Below are positions 1 to 8,069 of a stretch of DNA of 16,419 nucleotides, piece by piece. Position 1 is the stretch's first letter; each line of letters opens with the position of its first letter. The position numbers were made by a program, and so were the translations under genes. The stretch is from Cochliopodium minus (taxonomy: Eukaryota > Discosea > Himatismenida > Cochliopodiidae). Under the pieces are notes generated by a model. It did no database searches and had not been told where the DNA came from. It worked only from the letters and a program-made list of their open reading frames with translations. The DNA lies in contig JAMYWO010000578.1 of the NCBI GenBank assembly GCA_024220525.1, positions 1 through 16,419 on the forward strand, read 5' to 3'.

Positions 1-1428
1 AACCAAACCAAAATGGATCAGTCACTTTAACCCAAGTTCCCCTTTCTTTAGAAAAAGCAACTCTGGTAACAAAATTTTATTTCCATTTTATTTATTTTTA
101 TTTTTTTATTTTTTATTGACATTTTTTGTTGTTTTATTTATTTTTTATTGATTTTTTTGAATACTTTTGTTTTGGATTGGGATTTACATTATTATCTTTT
201 TGGATTATAAGAATTTTTAGAATATTTTTTTCTTTTGTAAAAAATTTTTTGTTTTATTTTTTTTAATTTTTACTTATTTTTTTAATTTTATTAATTTCAT
301 TTTAATTTTTTTCAATTTTTTATTTATTTTTTAACTTTTTATTTATTTTGAAATTGCCATTTTATTTTTGTTATTTTTTATTTTTGTAAACTTTTTTATT
401 TAAAAGACAAATTTTGAGGGAAATTCCATTGGAAGATTTTTTGAAGAGAAAGTGGGAAAGAAAATGGAATGAAAAAGAACCTCCTGTTCCCCTTCCAACA
501 GTCTACCAAGTAGCAAAGAGATGGTCCAAAATCACTGACTGGTAAAAAAAAAATAATTTAATTTTTATTTTGATTTTAATTTTTTAGTTTTATTTTAATT
601 TTTTAGTTTTATTTATTTTATTTATTTGATTTTATTTATTTGATTTTATTTTATTTATTTTATTTATTTGATTTTTAGTTAATTTTTATCATTATTTTTT
701 AATTTCAAAAATGAACTTTGATAAAAAAGGGTGTGTTGGGAAATAGTGAGTGTAAATAAAGTTTCAAAGAGGACAGATGTATTGAAAAGATTTATTATTT
801 TAGCTAACGAACTTTACAACGTCGGAAACTTCCACTCTTCGACTGCAATAGGTAAAAAAAAAAAAATGAAAAAAAAAATAAATTTTAAAATTTTTTAAAT
901 TTAAAACAAACAGTTTGTGCTTTAAATTCATTTCCAATAAGTAGATTAAAATCAACATGGAAAGGTATAAAAATAATTGAATTTTTTTTTTAATTTTTTA
1001 TTTTCCATCACATTTCAGGATTGAGCAACAAGTACATAAGTTTGTTCGACATCATAGAAAAAAAACTGAGTCCAATGCACAACTACCAAAACTATCGCAA
1101 ACAACTCCAAAAAAGGGTCGACAAAAACATCCCTTCGCTCCCCTTTGTAGGACTCATCACCAAAGAACTCACCGCTCTGGACGAATCCTTCCCCAATTTC
1201 TTAGAAGAGAATGGTTTCTTGTGTTTTTCAAAGTTTATCATTTTACATGATATAGTAATGAAAAAGTTTTATGTCCCTCTTTTCATACATGATCACGTTC
1301 ATGATTATTTGCAGCATAATGATCGATTACCCAAAATTGTTTCTTACATCAATTCTTTGCCTAATGTTCAGACTTCTGAGTTTATTCTTCAGAAGAGCAT
1401 GAACATCGAGTCTTCTACTGATGTCTGA
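1..1428 (+). CDS. RasGEF (CDC25-homology) domain protein, C-terminal part
   Basis: This is a guanine-nucleotide exchange factor for Ras-like GTPases, cut by the left window edge. Exons I can join are <1-65, 407-541, 730-851, 914-964 and 1019-1428 (TGA stop). The joined reading gives the CDC25 core in order: IPLEDFLKRKW, a W-V-x-W-E-I segment across the 541/730 junction, KRTDVLKRFIILANELYNVG, a short NFHSSTAI segment, then NSFPISRLKSTW, NYRKQL, the IPFLGL-like SLPFVGL, the ELTALDE motif, FLEENGFLCFSKF, and a C-terminal tail ending in the usual S-x-x-IE. These match the helical RasGEF domain that opens the Ras nucleotide site at membranes. The last four exons join in phase. The first junction (65 to 407) does not, and remains unresolved. 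The RasGEF_N module and other N-terminal domains are outside the window. The 3' neighbour is convergent. Confidence 0.9.
66..406 (+). other. Long T-rich intron (or intron-microexon-intron) in the RasGEF gene
   Basis: This 341-nt stretch is dominated by T runs with scattered A. A GT at 66-67 and an AG at 405-406 bound it. The left exon is open in two frames, giving phase 0 or phase 1 at position 65, while the right exon needs an incoming phase 2. A short exon at about 212-236 or 221-236, between AG and GTAAAA, would repair the phase from the phase-1 reading. The phase-0 reading (ending PLSLEKATL) looks more like the PLEIARQLT segment of RasGEFs. I see no other gene here. Confidence 0.55.
600..680. 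repeat. TTTA/TTTGATT tandem-like tract in RasGEF intron
   Basis: Within the intron 542-729, short units TTTA, TTTTA and TTTGATTTTA alternate for about 80 nt. It looks like a degenerate microsatellite. No coding potential is seen. Confidence 0.6.
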
Positions 1429-1770
1429 GGTTCTCTCTTCGCTTTTCATTACGCTCTACTACTCAACTCTGTTCATTTTCTTTGTTTCTTTCTTTGTTTT
1501 TTTATTTCAATTCTTTTTTTTTGGTTAAAAAAGAAAAATTTTTTTTGTTTTCTTATTTTGTTTATTTATTAAAAAAAAAAAAAAAATTTTTTTAATTTTA
1601 AAAAAGTTTTTATTTTTATTAGAAAATTTTTTTTTTAATTAATATTTTAATATTGACAAAATAAAAAAAAGGCAAATTTTAGAAATAAAAAAAAAAAAAT
1701 CTCAACAAATGCGTATTTAACAAATACAAGGCGAAAAAAAAAGAAAAGAAAAGGTTTTTTTTCTTTTCCT
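1429..1770. other. Convergent intergenic spacer, homopolymer-rich
   Basis: This 342-bp gap separates two gene 3' ends, the RasGEF stop at 1428 and the SH3 gene stop at 1771. It consists of long T runs followed by long A runs, including a poly-A tract near 1570-1585. It is the only place for two poly-A/termination regions, but I could not single out a specific signal in this composition. No coding or RNA gene is visible. Confidence 0.7.
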
Positions 1771-2787
1771 TCAAGTATCAAAATCAAGATCTTCGAATAT
1801 ATTCCCAGTTTTTTCAGTGTCAGTATCAGAAAAGAAGGAAGTTTCTTCAACATCATCAAAAGGAGTGAAATCAGAAGCTATGATATCGGATTCTTTCTTT
1901 TGTGATTGGTTTTTCATGAACTCGGAGAAATAACTGATTCTCGAACCCGCCATTTCCGAATTGAGATCTTTTCCACCTCCTCCGCTGTTTACGCCATTAT
2001 TATTATTATTTATAATGTTATTTTTTACAACATTATTTTGTGTTTTAACTGGAACACAGTTTGTGCTTGGGAACCATCTTTTTTTTTTTCAATTAGATAA
2101 ACGAGATGATGATTTCAATTTTTAATATGTAAATTTTCTTTGGGTGAAAATAGAGATTGATTTATTTGTATTGTATTGAAAATTTGTAAAATAATCAATA
2201 ATTGGATCAATATTAATCAACAATTGGATCTCATTGATCAATAATATAGTATCTTATTTTGAGATATAAAAAATTGATTCAATTATAATGAGAAAATTAA
2301 ATTCTTTCGAAAAATTTCATTTTATTCATTTGTATTTGTTTTATTGAGTCGTAATTCAATATTTGATCAAATATTAAAATATTTGATCGATCAACTGTTT
2401 ATTAATTTTCGTATTTTTTAATTTTTATTCGATTAAAATATCGTTATAAAAATTTAATTTTGATTATCTGATTAATTTTGGACAATATCCATCCAAATGT
2501 TTTATATTTTTAAAGGAAATTTTACCCAAGATTATTATTTAGAATACCTTTCCACCATCCATTATTTTTCTTTCTTATTACTTGAATTACATCTCCTTTC
2601 TTTATTGGCAATTTATCATTCTTACTTTTCTTTTTCTCTACTGTAAATATAGAAGAGAGTTTATAAATTCAAATTTTGATTGGAGGAGAATTAAATTGGT
2701 CTTACATTCAGGTTGATAATTATATTTACATTCTACTGTATCTATTATCACATGATTTGTATCTTGCCTTAACTTTCTTGTCTTCAT
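1771..2787 (-). CDS. Small SH3-domain protein with Asn/Gly linker and acidic tail
   Basis: A 167-residue protein from three exons: 2787-2706, 2640-2526 and 2077-1771 (82+115+307 nt, exactly 168 codons). The junctions are phase 1 and phase 2. Residues about 20-76 form an SH3 domain, which binds proline-rich ligands. It shows KYNYQPE in the ALYDY position, LPIKKGDVIQV, the GWWKG tryptophan pair, and GWFPSTNCV matching the usual GWFPSNYV end, whose Gly codon is split by the second intron. The SH3 has an inserted basic run (EKKKSKN) in the RT loop. After it come an Asn-rich and Gly-rich linker, then a tail rich in Asp, Glu, Ser and Thr ending FEDLDFDT. No catalytic domain is present, so it is probably an adaptor. 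The start is the first ATG after a long poly-A leader. The SH3 fold is near certain; partners are unknown. Confidence 0.9.
2078..2525 (-). other. 448-nt intron 2 of the SH3 gene
   Basis: This intron interrupts the last Gly codon of the SH3 domain. It has a GTAAAA donor (sense) at 2525 and an A-run plus AG acceptor at 2079-2078. It is long for this locus and less homopolymeric than its neighbours, with a cluster of GATC-containing short repeats in the middle. No open frame or RNA gene is evident. Confidence 0.75.
2358..2388. repeat. Nested palindromes with TTGATCAA cores
   Basis: Positions 2358-2375 form a perfect 18-bp palindrome centred on GATC. The right part, 2365-2375, is repeated in reverse complement at 2378-2388, with only 2 nt between the arms. 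A related ATTGATCAAT palindrome lies at 2233-2242, and near-identical direct repeats of CAAYAATTGGATC lie at 2196-2208 and 2218-2230. All are inside intron 2 of the SH3 gene. They could be a decayed mobile element, a protein-binding cluster, or chance in AT-rich DNA. Confidence 0.7.
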
Positions 2788-2963
2788 TTTTTTTTTTTTT
2801 TTTTTTGAATAATTTGGATTGAAGAAAAAAAAAAAACAAAAAAATTGAATTGAAAGGGAATCACTTTGACAAAAAACATTTTATAGTATCAAATAGAGAT
2901 ATCGCATGTGTTATAAACCATTAAAGAGAAAGCAGATAGATTAAAAAATAAATAAATAAAAAA
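2788..2963. promoter_or_regulatory. Divergent promoter region between SH3 gene and CruF-like gene
   Basis: A 176-bp spacer lies between two divergently transcribed starts (ATG at 2787 on minus, 2964 on plus). A T run of about 19 nt (a poly-A leader on the minus sense strand) touches the SH3 start codon, and an A-rich stretch precedes the plus-strand ATG. The middle (about 2855-2930) is mixed sequence and is the likely shared core promoter. No certain TATA or initiator element can be named. Confidence 0.55.
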
Positions 2964-4239
2964 ATGAAATTCCAATTTTCTTTCTTGATTGTATTCCTAT
3001 TGACAAGTCTATATCTTACCATAGGATTGTTATATTTTCCAATAGTTCTAAATAACATGACATTCTTAGCAGATTTGAAGGTATTCCTCAAATATCTGTT
3101 GATGTGTGATTTATTCTACGTACAAATTGTGATCTACTGCATGTTGAATCTTATCCAATCAATATACATCACAGGAATCACTAATGGATTGATCATGTTC
3201 CTCCTCACAACATCCATCTCCCTCACAGCAGAATATCTATGCATAGAAAAGAAATGGGTATGGATTTTTGGAAGTTATGAATTCACAGATCTGATGGGAT
3301 CAATAAAAATAACCAATCAAAGTAAAAAAAATTAATAATTTTTAAAATTCAGTCAATTTTTAAATAATATCCGCCAAATTAATTGTGAATCTAAAAAACT
3401 AGTCGAATTAAGATGTCCAAAAACATTACATCATTCAAAAATTTTGTTTTTTACATCTTTCAAAAATTTATATCCGCTAAAGAAAAATATATTTTTACTT
3501 TTTCTACTTAATATCTAAAATGAATTTTATTTCATTTTAGTCCCTTTGTTGGTGATTTTGTCTTGGTATTCAATAGCTTATCCTTCATATCTCATGGGAT
3601 GTATTTTGACCAAAAACTCCAATAATGTGTTTTTGAAGCTATTAAGAGTAATGATCTCTTCAATAATACTAACTGGAGTTGACATATGGTAATTAAATTA
3701 ATGATTTTAAATATTTAATTTTTTAATTATTTTTTTTAATTATTTTTAATTATTTTTTTAATTATTATTTTTAAAGCGGAGAAAGTGTTTACTCTTCAAA
3801 AGGAGGACACTTGGTTTGGGATTACGACACCTATGACAAAGTCCCCCAACATGTCCTCTCAAGACAAAACTGGATCTGGCACAATAGCAACACGTCGCCA
3901 ATAGTATTCGGAGCACCTCTAGTAAACTATAGAGGATGGTTGATAGTTTCTTTTTTAATTTTTCTTTCATTTGAAATTTTTATAAATGATTTTTCGAAAG
4001 AAACTTTTTCACTTCTTAAAAATTTTCCAAGAAAAAAAAATGAAAAACCAAATTCGTCTCTAACAAATTTATTTTTGTTGTTTCCCATCATCATTTTTGC
4101 TTGTGTTGGATTTTTCTACTGTGCTCATCCTTTACATTCTAACGAAAATAGACTTCTGGGACTATCTTTGATGATTTTACCTTCCTTAATAGTTTTTTCC
4201 AAATTTTTACCCAAAGAAAGAAAAATGAAATTACATTAA
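2964..4239 (+). CDS. Polytopic membrane protein of the CruF/DUF422 (carotenoid biosynthesis) type
   Basis: A 322-residue protein from three exons: 2964-3321, 3541-3688 and 3777-4239 (358+148+463 nt, 323 codons with TAA). The first junction is phase 1 and the second phase 2. It is strongly hydrophobic with about seven or eight membrane spans. Family-like signatures appear in the right order: an acidic residue followed by FGSYEFTDLMG (about 102-112), IPLLVILSWYSIAYPSYL (from 120), GVDI near 165, a soluble loop with several Trp, and FGAPLVNYRGW (213-223) opening the next span. In bacteria and archaea, PF04240 proteins include CruF-type hydratases that add water to acyclic carotenoid ends. Here the substrate is unknown and no other carotenoid gene is nearby. 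The family match was made by eye from several motifs; the exact reaction is inference. Confidence 0.78.
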
Positions 4240-4421
4240 ATCAAAAATTTTTAGTTTTTTTTTTTTGTTTTATTTTTTAATTTCAATTTTTATTATTTTT
4301 CAAAAAAAAACATATAATTTTCTTTTTTTTAATTTTCTTTTTTTTCTTCAAATTTATCTATTCCAACTCTGCTACTTGCATATTCGCAAGGAACATAAAT
4401 CTAAAAAAATATTTAAAATAA
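4240..4421. other. Convergent spacer between CruF-like and DUF4291 genes
   Basis: A 182-bp T-rich gap between two stops (TAA at 4237-4239 on plus, TAA at 4424-4422 on minus). It must hold both 3' ends. Open frames running across it are antisense readings of the DUF4291 last exon and its tail. Nothing else is visible. Confidence 0.65.
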
Positions 4422-5443
4422 TTAAGTATTTTCACAATTTTTTAAGATTTTTTTTTTTACATTTTCTATTGGGACAAGAAAATCAAGATCACTTTCAAAT
4501 TTTTTGTGTTGTTCTCTGCAAAAAGTTGTAATGTCTTGAATATCAAAAATGATATTTCCATTAAGGTAATTATCAATATTTTTCAGTCCCAACTGTATTG
4601 CTTTCCCTGGTAATTTTGTACCACTTGGACTATTAAAAATAAAATAAAAAAAATAAAAATAAAATAAATAACATAAAACTAATAATAAAAATAATCAAAA
4701 AAAAAATTAAAAAAAAAAAAAATTATGTTTAATTTTTAAAAAATAAAAATTTTATTTTACTCATGATTTGGGTCCCATTGCAATCTAACTTTTACTGAAA
4801 AAAAAATTAAATTGAAATTATTTTTTTTTTTAAGAAGTTTTTTTTTCGCACCATTGTTGCTTTCTTTTTTAAATCTCTCTTCGTCCCACTTTTCTACATC
4901 AGTGAAATGAGGATTAGTTTTGGATGGAATAGCCAACGAAAGTATTTCTTTGTCAAAATCTGTTTTTTTAAGCCAAATAGCCAAAATCTTGAAAAGATTT
5001 AAAATTTATTTTAGGAATTTGGTGGAAATTTCAAATTGAATTTTTTTAATTTACGTTTGTTTGATTCTTATCTTTGTATGACCATCCTGATCTGTACATC
5101 ATCCACAAAAAATTAGTTTTTACCCATGTCATTCTTGTTAAACTGAATCCAGGGGCTATAATTAATAAAATATTATAAATATTTAATTTTCTCTGAATAT
5201 TTTATACTAACCTCCACTGAATTTTTTATTTTTAACTGCATATTCTGCTATATTTTGATTATATGCTTGATATACAACTATGGTTTCTTCATCTTGATGT
5301 GCCATTATCTATTTACTTAAATTATTTTTCGAATGTATGTTAAATGATTTTACATGTCTTCCATCTTTAGGATATCTTATTTTTGCTTCACTATAATTTT
5401 CATATTTCAAATTTTGTTTATTTTTGTTTTCAATAAACTCCAT
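4422..5443 (-). CDS. DUF4291 family protein
   Basis: A 221-residue protein assembled from six exons: 5443-5354, 5308-5212, 5155-5055, 4987-4852, 4794-4761 and 4629-4422 (666 nt including TAA), all phase-consistent. Conserved DUF4291 features appear in order: TIVVYQAYN (about 39-47), the hallmark MTWVKTNFLWMMYRSGW (about 71-87), ILAIWLKK at 97, VRLQWDP (about 144-150), and LPGKAIQLG followed by a short C-terminal helix. The family is widespread in bacteria and scattered in fungi and protists. It has no assigned biochemical activity that I can name, though the many invariant Trp, Tyr and Arg residues suggest a ligand-binding or enzymatic site. The length equals the usual ~200 residues, so the gene looks intact. 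The start is the ATG after an A-run; introns are 45, 56, 67, 57 and 131 nt. It lies tandem with and 62 bp downstream of the CDC123-like gene. Confidence 0.92.
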
Positions 5444-5505
5444 TTTTTTTATTAATTTTTATTAATTTTTATTTTTTTTATATTTATAATTATTTTTTAT
5501 TCAAT

Positions 5506-7533
5506 TTAATTTTTTTTGTTCATTTGTTCAAATGCAGATTCAACCAAGTGATACCATGGTACAATTAAGTTTTTAGCTTTCTTTGAGACTTCTTTGTCAC
5601 AAACACGAAACTCAAAGGAGGACTCAGGAGTTTCGGAGTAGATGAGCTCTTTGTCCTTTTTCCAGTCGAAAAGGCAAGCACCTGTAGATTGACTGAAGGG
5701 ATTAAGTTCAACAATTTTTATATCCCAATTATCTTTTTCTAAGAAAAAAATTAAATAAATCAAGCAAAATAAATGAAATTAATAAATAAAAATGAAGATA
5801 TAAAAAAATAAAGAAATATATACAAATAACAAAAAAAATAAAAATAAAATTAAATCAAAATTCAAAATAAATAATAAATAAAAATCAAAATTAAAACAAA
5901 TAAAATAAAATAATAATTTAAATGAAAAAAATAATTAATAAAATATAAATTCAAAAAAATAAACAAAAATAAACATTGAATACCTTTGTTAATTACAAAA
6001 TCAACTACATAATTGTCTTCTTTCACAATTTCCTTTATTTTGTCAACGAAGAAACTCTGGATTTTCTCAGAGATGACTTTTTTGTTTTTGGAGAGGAAAG
6101 GGATGTAAAGATCGCAATAGTACTGTGACAAAGCAGTGAGTTTGTTTTTATAAACGAAGCCTCTCAACTCCCCTTCCAAATTTAATTCCACAAACTCCCT
6201 AACAATAACTTTCATATGCTTTTAAAAAATTCTTTAATTATTTATTTATTTTTTTTTTGTTTATTTTTTACCCAGTCACATAAGTGAGAGTAATTCAAAG
6301 CTCTAACTATGTCGCTGACAGTTCTTGAGGAATACATGATCAAATCAAAAGCCTCATCACTATTAGTAACCTTTTTTAAAAAATAATGAATTTAAAAATA
6401 AAACTTTAAATAAAATATTTTTAATATTAAAAATAAGTAATACTAAAATAATGAATTAAAAAATAAAATACAATCGAATAAATTGTTTAAAAAAAATGAA
6501 AAAGTAAATAATTTTTTTACTTTCATTGCTGAAAAGAAAGATTTTCTTAAGGCTAATAACTGAGAAGAGAAATCCTGATCTTTCTTCTTTATTTTCATCT
6601 CTTTCAAGTTTTGAATGATGAAGGGGATTATTTTGTTGGGAATTTTGTCCACTGCGTCTTTGGGAGATCTCGTGGAGAGTCTGACGAAGGCGCCTGTCTT
6701 TTCAAATTCTTTAACACTCTTCTCCATTTTTTGTTTTAAACCTTCTAGTGTCTTTGCTCCATTTTCATCAAGTTTTTTCCCCATGTTGTGAAATTTCCAT
6801 ACTACAATAAAAAAAAAGATATAAAAAGATGAAAAGATTAAATTAGATTCAAAAAGTTAATTGTTTTGATTAAAAAATATTATTGGGCCTTTTTTTTGTT
6901 ATGATAACAAACAATCCTTTAATTACAATTTTTTGGTTTTAAAAACCATAATCTCATCGAATATTAAACAAATAATAAATCATTCACTTTCTAATAAAGA
7001 TATGTTAATCTGGAGAACATCAATCATTTTCAAAAACTCTTTTTGGAAAATTATTTGAATGAATTATCAAAATATTGTGATTTCTATTACAACAATATCA
7101 GTATTTCTTGAAATCATTCTCGATCTATGAATGCAAGAAATTTGATATAATTCAAGAATATTCATATGAAAACAATTAAGTCTCACATTATTAATAGTTT
7201 AATCTTTATTTTACCCACTGCTTCCTCTTTTGTTACTTCGAAAAATATAGTTTTTGGGGTATAATCTTTGATTTGATCATAATAATAATCCAATTCAAAA
7301 AGCTTTCTTTCTTCCATTACTTTTAAAAAAAAATAAAATGGGAAATTAGTTTCAAATCAACTTGATAAATTGGATTATTTTCGTTACTTTTTCTGATTTC
7401 TTCTTCTGTTCCTTGAAGAGTCCCATCATCTGTATTCATAAGCACTATAAAGATTGAATAAATGAAAAATTTTATAATTTCTGAAATATCCTTTAAATAT
7501 ATCTTATTTCTTACATGTTGCTCCTGAATCCAT
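5506..7533 (-). CDS. CDC123/D123-like ATP-grasp protein
   Basis: A 342-residue protein from seven exons: 7533-7515, 7444-7388, 7319-7215, 6801-6521, 6370-6272, 6218-5984 and 5738-5506 (1029 nt with TAA), all in phase. Length is close to human CDC123. D123 landmarks are present: FVRLSTRSPKDA (about 99-110; canonical F-x-K-L-N-W-S-S-P-K-D-A), VIVREFVELNLEGELRGFV (191-209; canonical LR-x-W-x-x-L-x-P-x-x-EFR-x-FV), the LTALSQYY segment, YVVDFVINK (257-265), and IVELNPF (274-280), where canonical CDC123 has IDFNPF, then T284 and LFDW (288-291). In well-studied eukaryotes CDC123 binds eIF2-gamma and helps assemble eIF2 using ATP. This copy is divergent (D-to-E at 276, EFR to ELR), so it may be a paralogue with another client. 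The 413-nt intron (6802-7214) carries a strong hairpin. Confidence 0.88.
6802..7214 (-). other. 413-nt intron of the CDC123-like gene, with hairpins
   Basis: By far the longest intron of this gene, phase 1, with a GTAAAA donor (sense, at 7214) and a TTGTAG acceptor at 6802. Unlike most introns here it is not mainly poly-T. It holds a 19-bp interrupted hairpin (7095-7148), a TTTGTTAT/ATAACAAA palindrome at 6895-6911, and a TGGTTTT/AAAACCA palindrome at 6934-6948. I see no open frame and no tRNA or clear snoRNA boxes. Confidence 0.65.
7095..7148. repeat. Interrupted intronic hairpin
   Basis: Three complementary blocks nest: ATATCA (7095-7100) with TGATAT (7143-7148), ATTTCTTG (7103-7110) with CAAGAAAT (7134-7141), and CATTC (7115-7119) with GAATG (7129-7133). 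Together they give 19 base pairs. A 4-nt bulge (7111-7114) and a small internal loop interrupt the stem, around a 9-nt loop. It could be an RNA structure, a miniature element remnant, or chance. Confidence 0.65.
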
Positions 7534-8069
7534 TTTTTTTTAAAAATTAATTCCTTTCATTTGAAAAATTTAATTTGATTTGTTGTAAAATAAAATTCAA
7601 GATAAGCAAATCTAAATCCATAATAATAAAATAAAAGTAAAACAACAAAATAGAAAACAAACAGTAATGAAATCCATTTGTTTTGAAGTGAAGTCTTTTT
7701 TGTTCAATTTAAAGTTTAGATTCTTTTTGGATTATTTTTTTTCAAAATTACGAATATAATTTTTAAGAGAAAATTAAATTTGAATTTTCTTTTTCAAAAA
7801 TAATAAAATAATAAAAAATAAAAAAATAGAAATTGATGTTTGTACATGAAAAAGAATTCTATAGATATAATCTGAAAGAAATAGAAGAGGTTGTAATAAT
7901 TATTTTTTAAAATATATCAAAAATAAAAATCCCTCAAAGAAAATTAATTTGAAGGATGATTAACATTTAATTCAACATAAACAAAACAAAGATATATTAT
8001 TTAGTCATATGAAAGATATGATTAGAGTACAACATCTATTTTTAAACATTCTTTATAATATAGGTAGAA
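7534..8069. promoter_or_regulatory. Divergent intergenic region between CDC123-like and LRR genes
   Basis: A 536-bp gap separates two start codons (7533 on minus, 8070 on plus), so both promoters must lie here. The left edge is an A-run just upstream (sense) of the minus ATG. The interior is mixed AT-rich sequence with few long homopolymers, and the last 150 bp are A-rich on the plus strand. I could not identify a specific core element, a non-coding exon or an RNA gene, and none of the short frames inside resembles a protein. Confidence 0.6.

Noticed and set aside
66-406. Long T/A tracts as LTR or poly-A-tailed retroelement insertions (also at 9143-9492 and 10387-10721)
   Set aside because: They are bounded by splice sites in the correct phase and hold no reverse-transcriptase, integrase or target-site duplication.
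4265-4531. Open frame on plus rich in Phe and Leu that could be read as a membrane protein
   Set aside because: It is antisense to the DUF4291 last exon and its T-rich tail; hydrophobicity comes from poly-T translation.
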